A stretch of 64,000 nucleotides of DNA, from assembly GCF_001613065.1 (NCBI RefSeq), contig NZ_BDBQ01000073.1:1-64000 (forward strand). Reading direction: 5' to 3'. Below the pieces are notes generated by a model, which saw nothing but the letters and a program-made list of their open reading frames with translations, did no database searches and was not told the origin of the DNA. Source of the stretch: Nocardia miyunensis NBRC 108239. GTDB taxonomy: Bacteria; Actinomycetota; Actinomycetes; Mycobacteriales; Mycobacteriaceae. Of the stretch, positions 33,913 through 42,102 are shown in pieces (position 1 is the stretch's first letter; each line of letters starts with the position of its first letter). The translations under genes were made by a program, and so were the position numbers.

Positions 33913-34590
33913 TCAGCAACCGTAGAGTTCACCGATGCCCTCGGTGGGAGTCTGCTCCCTCAGGCAGCCGAAGGGCAGTATGCCGGCGTCGCTGATGCGG
34001 ACCGCTGACTCGGTGGACTTGTCCTCGCAGACCAGTCCGCTGGAATCCATGCGACAGGTGTAATCGCCTGCGGCGATGCGTGATCCGTACGGGAGCTTGT
34101 TGCCGTAGCCGCGCACGAACGGTCCCGGATCACCGTGCATGGACCCCACCGACGCCTTCGTACCGGTGAAGTCGATCCAGTTGGCCACGTACTCGCCCTC
34201 GCCACTGCGGGACGGTTGGGCGGGCGGGTTCCGCAGATCCACCAGACAGGACAGGCCCGGCATGCCCTCCTCGGAATCGGTGGTGCACTTGATCTTTCCG
34301 GTGGGACTGGTGAACGCGACATCACCGCCCTTCAGCGGTGTGGCCGTGCCGTCCTGGGTCGTCGCGGTGGCGTACTGCGCCGCCTCGGCCGCGCGACCGC
34401 CCCGCACCCAGGCATCGACCGCGGCGAAGGACGCCCCGCGCCCCGGCGCACCACCGGACGACGCTGTGGTCGAGGCCGCCGCGGAGGAGGTGGCCGCCTG
34501 GCTCGGCGGAACGGTGTGCGCGTGCTGATCGGTGGGCGTCGAACAGCCCGCCACCAGAAGTACGAGCGCTGTCAATGCCGCGATACGCAT
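33913..34590 (-). CDS. Secreted lipoprotein of unknown function
   Basis: A 225-residue predicted lipoprotein. MRIAALTALVLLVAGCSTPT is a signal peptide with lipobox LVAGC. A Ser/Ala/Thr-rich linker follows (residues 28-55). The folded part has four later Cys, including KIKCTTDSEEG, LSCLVDLRNPPAQP, DYTCRMDSSGLVCEDKSTES and FGCLREQTPTE, which probably form disulfides, with a conserved-looking GDPGPFVRGYGNKLPYGSRI. This pattern is common among nocardial and mycobacterial exported proteins but I know no function. It is transcribed alone, with a terminator after it. Confidence 0.8.
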   Translation of the reverse strand: MRIAALTALVLLVAGCSTPTDQHAHTVPPSQAATSSAAASTTASSGGAPGRGASFAAVDAWVRGGRAAEAAQYATATTQDGTATPLKGGDVAFTSPTGKIKCTTDSEEGMPGLSCLVDLRNPPAQPSRSGEGEYVANWIDFTGTKASVGSMHGDPGPFVRGYGNKLPYGSRIAAGDYTCRMDSSGLVCEDKSTESAVRISDAGILPFGCLREQTPTEGIGELYGC

Positions 34591-34861
34591 GAGCCCACCC
34601 TAGAGGCACAGCGCAGTCCCAGCGAAAGCGCCGCGCGGCACGGCGAACCTGTCGTACCCACCTGCCATGCTGAAGCGAGTGAGGGGCGGCAGATCGAAAG
34701 GGGGGCTGACACATGCGAGTTCGGGCACGTCCCGCGAAGCCGATCCTGCGACAGGATCGCGCCGACCGAACAGTTCCGACCCCGTGTCGATTCCGGGGAC
34801 GTTCGTTCGACGGGTAGGTGAAGGGGCCGAAAAACGGCCGCACAACCGAAAGGACGCAAGC

Positions 34862-35431
34862 ATGCGAAAGATCGTGGCGTTCGAACATCTCACCCTGGAC
34901 GGCTTCGCTTCGTCGAGGCAGGGAACGGGGTTCGAATGGACCCACCGCGCCTACAGCGAGGAGCTCGCGGAGTACACAACCCACATCCAGGCCGATTTCG
35001 ACACCGCCGTCTACGGACGCGAGACCTACCTCGGGATGTACGGCTACTGGGCGAATCAGCCCACCGAGGAGAGCTCCGCGCACGAGCGCGCACACGCGCA
35101 ATGGGTGAACGCCCTCGACAAGATCGTCTGCTCGACCACGCTGGCGTCGGCCGAATGGAACAACACGCGCCTGATCACCGGGAATCTCGCCGAAGAGTTC
35201 GCGCGGCTCAAAGCCCAACCGGGCGATACGATTGCGATCTACGCCAGCCCGAAGCTGGTGCACTCGTTCCTGGATCTGGGCCTGATCGATGAGTTCCGGA
35301 TCGTCGTGCACCCGGTGGTCATCGGTTCCGGCACCCCGTTGTTCCCGGAGAAGACGACGCTCGACCTCCGGTTGACTGAATCGAAGTCGTTCGACTCCGG
35401 TGCGGTGTACGTCCGCTACCAGGTCGCCTGA
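34862..35431 (+). CDS. Dihydrofolate-reductase-like (RibD C-terminal) protein
   Basis: A 189-residue protein of the RibD_C/DHFR-like fold, which binds NADPH. Typical blocks are MRKIVAFEHLTLDGFASS, DFDTAVYGRETYLGMYGYWA and the C-terminal DEFRIVVHPVVIGSGTPLFP. It is the first gene of an operon with a YciI-like gene (14 bases later) and an ECF sigma factor. Such proteins are frequent in ECF42-type clusters of actinobacteria. The real substrate is unknown; it is unlikely to be the housekeeping folate enzyme. Confidence 0.85.
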   Translation: MRKIVAFEHLTLDGFASSRQGTGFEWTHRAYSEELAEYTTHIQADFDTAVYGRETYLGMYGYWANQPTEESSAHERAHAQWVNALDKIVCSTTLASAEWNNTRLITGNLAEEFARLKAQPGDTIAIYASPKLVHSFLDLGLIDEFRIVVHPVVIGSGTPLFPEKTTLDLRLTESKSFDSGAVYVRYQVA

Positions 35432-35445
35432 GCAAAGGACATCCG

Positions 35446-35799
35446 ATGCGACATCTACTGCTGATCCGCCTCGATCCGGCGGCCCAACCGGTCCAGGGCC
35501 CGGATCCTTCGCTGGCCGAGGATATGGACAAGCTACTCGAGGAGATGACCAAGGCGGGCGTCCTGCTGGACACCGCCGGGCTGTGGCCGCTCGACGAAGC
35601 GGTGCGGATCCGGCTCTCGAACGGCGAGCTGACCGTTCTGGACGGCCCGTTCACCGAATCCAAGGAGATCATCGGCGGCTACTGCCTGCTACAGACCCGC
35701 TCCCGGGACGAGGCGGTGGAATGGGCATCCCGATTCCTGCGTGTGCACGGACCCGAGTGGACGATGGAGATCGAGGTCAGACAGTTGGACCAGTCGTGA
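35446..35799 (+). CDS. YciI-like (DGPF-domain) protein
   Basis: A 117-residue protein of the YCII-related family. The family signature DGPFTESKEIIGGYCLLQTR is visible (residues 66-85), and it starts MRHLLLIRLDPAAQP. DGPF proteins are regularly encoded next to ECF42 sigma factors, as here (13 bases to the sigma gene). A ferredoxin-like fold with a conserved His/Asp pair is known in YciI, but the reaction is unknown. Confidence 0.87.
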   Translation: MRHLLLIRLDPAAQPVQGPDPSLAEDMDKLLEEMTKAGVLLDTAGLWPLDEAVRIRLSNGELTVLDGPFTESKEIIGGYCLLQTRSRDEAVEWASRFLRVHGPEWTMEIEVRQLDQS

Positions 35800-35812
35800 G
35801 CCCGCACCGACG

Positions 35813-37108
35813 ATGAGTACCGAGCCCTCGACCGCCCGACGGGCGGTCGAGGCCGCCTGGCGGATCGAATGGCCGCAGTTGGTGGCCGGATTGACCCGCG
35901 TCGTCGGCGATATCGACACCGCCGAGGAATTCGCCCAGGACGCGCACGTGGCAGCGCTGGAACAGTGGCCGCGCGAGGGCGTGCCCGCGAATCCGGGCGG
36001 CTGGCTCATGGCCGTGGCGAAACGCCGTGCGGTGGACCGGTTCCGGCGCGATGCGACCTTCGCCCGCAAACTGGCGCTGCTCGGACGGGACCTCCTCGAC
36101 GAGCAGAGGTCGGGATTTCCCGGCGCCGACGCGACGATCGGCGCCGGGATATCCGACGACATGCTGCGCATGATCTTCACGACCTGCCATCCCGCACTCC
36201 CCCGCCAGGCTCGCGTGGCATTGACCCTGCGGATGGTCGGCGGCTTGACGACCGAGGAGATCGCTCGCGCCTACGTGGTGACCAAATCGACTGCGGCACA
36301 ACGGATCGTACGCGCGAAACGCGCCATCAAAACACTTCGCATCCCATACGAGGTGCCGGAGGACAGCGAACTGGCGTCGCGAGTGGACGCCGTGCTCGAG
36401 GTGATCTATCTGATCTTCAACGAGGGATACGCCGCCACCTCCGGCGAGGGCTGGATGCGCGGCGAACTCTGCGACGACGCCCTGCGCCTGGCGCGCATCC
36501 TGACCGCGCTGCTGCCGTCCGAACCGGAAGTGCACGGCCTCGCCGCACTGCTCGAATTGCAGGCATCGCGGCTCGATGCGCGCAGCGACGTCGCCCGGCG
36601 CCTGGTGCCGCTGTCCGATCAGGACCGCTCGCGCTGGGACCACCTGCTGATCCGCCGCGGTTTCGCCGCACTCGCACGAGCACACATAACCGCCCGGGAA
36701 CGCGCCGTGCCGCCCGGCTCCTACGCACTGCAAGCCGCGATCGCAGCCGCGCACGCCTCGGCCCGCACTACCGAGGACACCGATTGGCAGCGCATCGCGG
36801 GGCTGTACGCGCTTCTGGCCCAACGCCTTCCGTCACCGGTCGTGGAACTCAACCGCGCCGTGGCCATCACCATGGTGCACGGCCCCGCGGCCGGACTCGA
36901 ACTCGTCGAGGCGGTCGAACAAACCGGCATGCTCGACGATTACCACCTGCTGCACGCGGTGCGGGGCGACCTGCTCGCCCGGCTCGACCGTCGCGACGAG
37001 GCGGCCCGCGAATTCCTCCGCGCGGCCGAACTCACCGCCAATACCGCCGAACAAGCGCATCTGCGGGCACGCGCCGACGACTGCGTGACAGACACGCCGC
37101 GCAACTGA
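35813..37108 (+). CDS. ECF sigma factor with C-terminal extension (ECF42-like)
   Basis: A 431-residue sigma factor. The sigma2 region has YEAAW-like RAVEAAWRIEWPQLVAGLTR and DTAEEFAQDAHVAALEQWP; sigma4 has LTLRMVGGLTTEEIARAYVV and KSTAAQRIVRAKRAIK. The remaining 230 residues form the DUF6596/TPR-like extension, with YLIFNEGYAATSGEGWMR and SPVVELNRAVAITMVHGPAA, characteristic of ECF42. These factors have no obvious anti-sigma partner and sit with DGPF proteins, matching the genes upstream. ATG 35813 was chosen near the YciI stop. Signal unknown. Confidence 0.88.
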   Translation: MSTEPSTARRAVEAAWRIEWPQLVAGLTRVVGDIDTAEEFAQDAHVAALEQWPREGVPANPGGWLMAVAKRRAVDRFRRDATFARKLALLGRDLLDEQRSGFPGADATIGAGISDDMLRMIFTTCHPALPRQARVALTLRMVGGLTTEEIARAYVVTKSTAAQRIVRAKRAIKTLRIPYEVPEDSELASRVDAVLEVIYLIFNEGYAATSGEGWMRGELCDDALRLARILTALLPSEPEVHGLAALLELQASRLDARSDVARRLVPLSDQDRSRWDHLLIRRGFAALARAHITARERAVPPGSYALQAAIAAAHASARTTEDTDWQRIAGLYALLAQRLPSPVVELNRAVAITMVHGPAAGLELVEAVEQTGMLDDYHLLHAVRGDLLARLDRRDEAAREFLRAAELTANTAEQAHLRARADDCVTDTPRN

Positions 37109-37237
37109 GCTCCGATTTCACCCCCGACACAGTTGGCCGAATTTCTGCATCCCAGCCCGCATCCGGCTGCTACCGTCCACACCACTCGGTCGGTAGACGT
37201 GCGGGCTCGCACGGTAGGCGCGTGGAGGTGGTCGCAG

Positions 37238-38890
37238 GTGACGTCGGTTCTGGAACAGTTGCAGCGCAAGGTGATTCACGCGGTCGAGACGATTCGCGGC
37301 GTCAACGTTCTGCGGGAGCGCGGCATCATCGATCCCGGCAATCTGCAGGAGACGCTGCGGACCGCCAGGGAGGGCGCGGTCCTCGGATCGCAGGCGACCG
37401 CGGTGCGTCACGCGGCGCGGCTGTGGCCCGACCGCACGGCGGTGGTGGACGAGCGCGGTTCGCTGACCTACCGCCAGCTCGACCAGCAATCCACCGCCCT
37501 GGCCCGCGGCCTGCAGGGGATGGGCATCACGCCGGGCACGGTGATCGCCATCCTGGCCCGCGACCACCACGGCCTGCTGCTGGCGATGGCCGCGGCGGGC
37601 AAGGCCGGTGCGCGGGTCGCGCTGATGAACACCGGCTTCGCCAAACCGCAGTTCGCGCAGGTGTGCGAGCGGGAGAAGGTCAAGGCCGTGCTGCACGACA
37701 GCGAGTTCGTCGGCCTGCTCGACGCCCTCCCGCCGGAGCTGCCGCGGGTACTCACCTGGGTGGACGACGGTCACGAAATCCCTTCCGGCGCAACCACGAT
37801 CGAGCAACTCATCGCGGCGAACCCGACCGACGAACTGCCGCTTCCGGAGAAGGTCGGCGGCTTCGTCATCCTCACCAGCGGCACCACCGGCCTGCCCAAG
37901 GGCGCACCGCGCGGCAAGATCTCGCCGATGGCGACGGTCCAGGTGGTCGACCGGATCCCGTTCCCCCGCCAGGGCACCATGATGATCGTCTCGCCGATCT
38001 TCCACAGCACCGGCCAGGCCACCTGGCTGGTCGCGGTCGCACTGGGCAACACCGTCGTCACCACGCGCCGGTTCGACGCCGAGGACACGTTGCGCAAGAT
38101 CGCCGAACATCGGGTGGAGATGCTGGTGGCGGTGCCGACGATGTTGCACCGCATGGTCGAACTGGATCCCCGGATCCGCCAGAAGTACGACCTGACCTCG
38201 CTGAAGTCGATCGTGCTCGCGGGCTCGGCCCTCTCGCCCGAACTGACCGTGCGGGCCACCGAAGCATTCGGTCACGTGCTGCACAACCTCTACGGCTCCA
38301 CCGAATGCGCCGTCGCGACCGTGGCGCAGCCGCAGGACCTGGCCATCGCGCCCGGCACCGCGGGCCGCGCGCCGGTGACCTGCGAGGTGGTGCTTTTCGA
38401 CGACGACGGCCACCGCATCCACGGCACACACGTCACCGGACGCATCTTCATCCGCTCCGGCGCTCCCTTCGAGGGCTATACCGATGGACGGCACAAGCAG
38501 ATCATCGACGGATATATGTCCTCCGGCGACGTCGGACATTTCGACGAACACGGCCTGCTGTTCGTGGACGGCCGCGACGACGACATGATCGTCTCGGGCG
38601 GCGAGAACGTCTTCCCGCAGGAAGTGGAGAATCTGCTGCTGGAGCGTCCCGACGTCTTCGACGCCGCGGTGGTCGGCGTGGACGACGCGGAATTCGGTAA
38701 GCGGTTGCGCGCCTTCGTGGTCGCCGAGCCGGGCGCCACACCCGACGCCGAGGAGATCAAGGCCTATGTGAAGGGCACGCTCGCGCGCTACAAGGTGCCG
38801 CGCGATGTGATCTTCCTCGAGGAACTCCCCCGCAACACAACCGGCAAGCTTCTGCGTCGTGAACTGATCGAGTATCGGATCACAGAGTAG
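37238..38890 (+). CDS. FadD12-like acyl-CoA synthetase, copy 1
   Basis: A 550-residue ANL-family ligase activating a fatty or related acid with ATP. Motifs: VILTSGTTGLPKGAPRGKIS, YGSTECAVATVAQP, YMSSGDVGHFDEHGLLFVDG, GRDDDMIVSGGENVFPQEVE and the catalytic Lys in LPRNTTGKLLRREL. The N-terminal stretch MTSVLEQLQRKVIHAVETIR is typical of mycobacterial FadD12-like proteins. GTG 37238 follows GGAGG. A paralogue follows 147 bases downstream and shares most motifs, so this is a tandem duplication. Substrate unknown. Confidence 0.88.
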   Translation: MTSVLEQLQRKVIHAVETIRGVNVLRERGIIDPGNLQETLRTAREGAVLGSQATAVRHAARLWPDRTAVVDERGSLTYRQLDQQSTALARGLQGMGITPGTVIAILARDHHGLLLAMAAAGKAGARVALMNTGFAKPQFAQVCEREKVKAVLHDSEFVGLLDALPPELPRVLTWVDDGHEIPSGATTIEQLIAANPTDELPLPEKVGGFVILTSGTTGLPKGAPRGKISPMATVQVVDRIPFPRQGTMMIVSPIFHSTGQATWLVAVALGNTVVTTRRFDAEDTLRKIAEHRVEMLVAVPTMLHRMVELDPRIRQKYDLTSLKSIVLAGSALSPELTVRATEAFGHVLHNLYGSTECAVATVAQPQDLAIAPGTAGRAPVTCEVVLFDDDGHRIHGTHVTGRIFIRSGAPFEGYTDGRHKQIIDGYMSSGDVGHFDEHGLLFVDGRDDDMIVSGGENVFPQEVENLLLERPDVFDAAVVGVDDAEFGKRLRAFVVAEPGATPDAEEIKAYVKGTLARYKVPRDVIFLEELPRNTTGKLLRRELIEYRITE

Positions 38891-39037
38891 GTTCGGCCAC
38901 ACCGGTTAGGGGTACCGTCGGTTACAGAGACGCTAACCACATATGAGCAGGTCTGCTTGCTAGTGTTAGCACGCACTGGATCTCGATGTTGCGGTCAGCC
39001 CGGCGCAGGTCAGGCGGGATCGCGGAAGGTTGTACCT

Positions 39038-40696
39038 ATGTCAGCTGTCCTTCCGTCGGCAAGCGCCACCCTCCGCAAGGTGGGGGATTTGGTCCTGGGG
39101 GCCAATACGATGCGCAGGCGTGGGCTGTTCGATCCGCTGCGGCCCGACCATGCCGTGCGCTCGGTCGTCGCGATCGGCAAGTACGGCCCGTTCGCGGGCG
39201 TGGTCGCGCATTCCGCGCAGACCCGGCCGAACTCCCCGGCCATCGTCGACGAGCGCGGTGAGCTGACCTTCGGCGAACTCGACCGGCAGTCGAACGCGCT
39301 GGCACGCGCGCTGGGTGCGCAGGGCATCGGCGAGGGCGACGTGATCGCGGTGCTGGCCCGCGACCATCGCGGCCTGGTGCTGACGCTGCTGGCCACCGGC
39401 AAGCTCGGCGTGCGCGCGGTGCTGATGAACACCGGATTCGCCAAGCCGCAATTCGCCGACGTCGCCCTCCGCGAGAAGGTCAAGGCGGTACTGCACGACA
39501 GCGAGTTCGTCGACCTGATGAGCGCGATCCCGGATTCGGTTCCGCGCATCCTGACCTGGGCCGACGAGAAGGACGGCGTCGATCCGTCGGTGCCGACGCT
39601 CGATTCGCTGATGGCCGGCCAATCCGCCGATCCGATGAAACTTCCCGCGAAGCCGGGCGGCATGGTGATCCTGACCAGCGGAACCACCGGCACCCCGAAG
39701 GGCGCGCCGCGAGACAAGGTGAGCCCCTTCATCTCCGCGCAGCTGGTCGACCGGATTCCGGTGCCGCGCGACGGCACGATCCTGATGGCCGCGCCGATCT
39801 TCCACGCCACCGGACTGTCGCAGTTCACCATCGGCCTGGCGCTGGGCAACCGAATCGTGTTCCAGCAGAGGCGATTCGATCCCGAGGCGACGCTGGCCAA
39901 CATCGAGAAGTACCGGGCCGAGGAACTGGTCGTGGTGCCGACGATGTTGCAGCGCATGCTCGATCTGCCCGCCGAGGTCCTGAGCAAGTACGACATGTCC
40001 TCGCTGAACGTCATCTTCGCGGCCGGTTCGGCGATCCCGCCGGACGTGGTGACCCGCAGCCTGGACTACTTCGGCGACTCCCTCTACAACGTGTACGGCT
40101 CCACCGAATGCGCCGTGATCACCGTGGCTACCCCGCCGGAATTGCGCACCGCGCCGAACACCGCGGGCAAGCCGCCGGTCGGCATCCGGGTCGCGCTGTA
40201 CGACGACCAGCGCAAACGGATCACCGAGCCGAATGTGACGGGCACGATCTTCATCGAGAACGCGCACTCGTTCAAGGCGTACACCGACGGCCGCACCAAG
40301 GAGACCGTGGACGGCATGATGTCCAGCGGTGACGTCGGCCACTTCGACGAGAACGGTCTGCTGTTCATCGACGGCCGCGACGACGACATGATCGTCTCCG
40401 GTGGTGAGAACGTCTTCCCGCAGGAGGTCGAGCATCTGCTCGCCGACCGGGCCGACATACTGGAGGCCGCCGTCGTCGGCGTGGACGACCGCGAATTCGG
40501 AAAACGCTTGCGCGCCTTCGTCGTTCCCGCCCCAGACTCCAAACGCGACGTGCAGGAGATCAAGGATTACGTGAAGGCGAACCTGGCCCGGTACAAGGTG
40601 CCGCGCGAGGTGATCTTCCTGGAAGAGCTCCCGCGCAACGCCACCGGCAAACTGCTGCGCAAGCCGCTGGTGGAAATGAACGTCACCGCGGAGTAG
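39038..40696 (+). CDS. FadD12-like acyl-CoA synthetase, copy 2
   Basis: A 552-residue paralogue of the preceding ligase. Corresponding motifs are VILTSGTTGTPKGAPRDKVS, YGSTECAVITVATP, MMSSGDVGHFDENGLLFIDG, GRDDDMIVSGGENVFPQEVE and LPRNATGKLLRKPL. Both copies keep the unusual ILARDHHG/VLARDHRG and ALMNTGFAKPQFA/VLMNTGFAKPQFA segments, so they belong to one subfamily. All catalytic residues are present in both, so sub-functionalisation rather than decay is likely. ATG 39038 lies after a weak GGAAGG site. Confidence 0.88.
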   Translation: MSAVLPSASATLRKVGDLVLGANTMRRRGLFDPLRPDHAVRSVVAIGKYGPFAGVVAHSAQTRPNSPAIVDERGELTFGELDRQSNALARALGAQGIGEGDVIAVLARDHRGLVLTLLATGKLGVRAVLMNTGFAKPQFADVALREKVKAVLHDSEFVDLMSAIPDSVPRILTWADEKDGVDPSVPTLDSLMAGQSADPMKLPAKPGGMVILTSGTTGTPKGAPRDKVSPFISAQLVDRIPVPRDGTILMAAPIFHATGLSQFTIGLALGNRIVFQQRRFDPEATLANIEKYRAEELVVVPTMLQRMLDLPAEVLSKYDMSSLNVIFAAGSAIPPDVVTRSLDYFGDSLYNVYGSTECAVITVATPPELRTAPNTAGKPPVGIRVALYDDQRKRITEPNVTGTIFIENAHSFKAYTDGRTKETVDGMMSSGDVGHFDENGLLFIDGRDDDMIVSGGENVFPQEVEHLLADRADILEAAVVGVDDREFGKRLRAFVVPAPDSKRDVQEIKDYVKANLARYKVPREVIFLEELPRNATGKLLRKPLVEMNVTAE

Positions 40697-40744
40697 CGCC
40701 CCCTCACCGATGGCCCGGCGTTACCGTCTCGGTATCATCCTCGG

Positions 40745-41323
40745 GTGATTCTCGACCCCGGCCGGTCCCCGGCCCGCGATTCGGCTGCGGCGCAACAGCG
40801 TCGCGGCGCGATCGCGCGGCTGCGCGGGGGATCGGCCGGAGCCGTATCTGGTGCGCTGGCCATCGAGGCGCACGGCTGGGCCGCCGGAGCCATGCCGCTG
40901 CGGTCGAACACGCTGCTGCTGCTCGTCGTCGCCTGCGCGGTGGTGGGCGCGCTGGTGACGACGCTTCGCCCACTGCGCACCACCCGAACCGGCCTGGTCA
41001 CGGCACTGATCGGCGGGCAGCTGCTGGGCCACACGGTGATGTCCCTGGACATGTTGGACATGTCGCATCCGGGCTCGCTGTGGAGCCCGGCCATGCTGGC
41101 CGGGCACTTCGCGGCCGCATGCGCCGCCTCGGTCGTGATCCACGGCGCGGAGGCCGCCTACCGAATCCTCATCGCGGCACTGTCCCGTGCCCTGCCGGTG
41201 CTGGTGCACCCGCCCGCGACTCCTCCCCCGTCGCCGCTGCCGACCACGCACCGCGACCGCGTCATTCACCGAATCTTCGCCGCGAACCTCTGCCGACCGC
41301 GTGGTCCACCCCTCCCGGCCTGA
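40745..41323 (+). CDS. Membrane protein, possible copper-related
   Basis: A 192-residue membrane protein of unknown function. Hydrophobic segments include LLLLVVACAVVGALVTTL, GLVTALIGGQLLGHTVM and LAGHFAAACAASVVIHG, so four or so helices are likely. The extracellular loop TVMSLDMLDMSHPGSLWSPA is rich in Met and His, like copper-handling proteins. The C-terminal tail is Pro-rich and basic. GTG 40745 starts it. A PepSY protein with a long Met-rich loop lies 780 bases downstream on the same strand, which supports a copper link, but this is inference. Confidence 0.65.
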   Translation: MILDPGRSPARDSAAAQQRRGAIARLRGGSAGAVSGALAIEAHGWAAGAMPLRSNTLLLLVVACAVVGALVTTLRPLRTTRTGLVTALIGGQLLGHTVMSLDMLDMSHPGSLWSPAMLAGHFAAACAASVVIHGAEAAYRILIAALSRALPVLVHPPATPPPSPLPTTHRDRVIHRIFAANLCRPRGPPLPA

Positions 41324-42102
41324 TTCCACATTCACCCGTACACCCGTGCGCACGAACACTTTTCGCGCGTTGCGCGGCTCGTTGATGATCCCCCGGCCGC
41401 CTGTCGAGGGCCTCGATCATCGTGCCGCCGGGTGAATCCTCGCACCACACAATCGGATCGAACGCACGTCACACCGGATTCGTTGGGACACACGCGCTCT
41501 CTCGCTCCCGCATGCCGACGGGAGATCCGCACATCACGAAGCGTGCGGTGGAACCGACGGAACGCCCTGCGGCGCAACTTCTGTAGCTGTGCCGACGAGC
41601 GTGCCGGTCGCGAACGTCAACGGATCGCCGTTGATGCTTCGTCCGATCGCACACGCCCCACCGGGCATGGATCGGGCACAACCCGGTTCAGCGTGATCGG
41701 CCGATTCGGCCCGACTCGGTAGCGCCGGACCCCATCCGGACGCAACCGCGTTGTCCTGCATCGACATCGACGAGCAGACAAATAGCCGCGCCGGCACTGT
41801 CCGGTACGACCGTGAGCCATCGGGACCGTCCGCATCGTGCGATCGAGATGTTTCCGACCAGGAACACCCGATCGCAATGGCGGCGGACGTCAGGTCGATC
41901 CGACCGATCGGGGCACTGCCGAGCCTCGTCGATCCGGCGACTCCCATCCGGGACTCCGCCGCGTGGTGCACGGTGAGCGTGCCTGCCGGAACGCCCACCA
42001 CACCGAAGACGTCCGCATATGAGGGGCCGACGTCCTCGCACATCGAGGATTCACCCGGACGGCCGCGCATCCACGGGTGGCAACCGACCAGGAGCAAACG
42101 CC
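41324..42102. other. Long region with no supported gene
   Basis: About 780 bases between the membrane protein and the PepSY gene. A minus-strand frame of about 200 codons is open (41534-42160) but is Ser/Arg/Gly-rich, lacks a ribosome site and matches nothing I know. Plus-strand frames are similar in quality. The region may hold decayed DNA; its right end contains the PepSY promoter and ribosome site. Confidence 0.4.

Noticed and set aside
35869..38700. 943-codon plus-strand open frame across the sigma factor and first FadD
   Set aside because: It is an out-of-frame shadow with Arg/Gly/Pro-rich composition. The sigma factor and ligase frames carry the real motifs.
37118..38902. 594-codon minus-strand frame antisense to the first FadD
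   Set aside because: Mirror frame of a GC-rich gene; no family features. The sense strand has complete ANL motifs.
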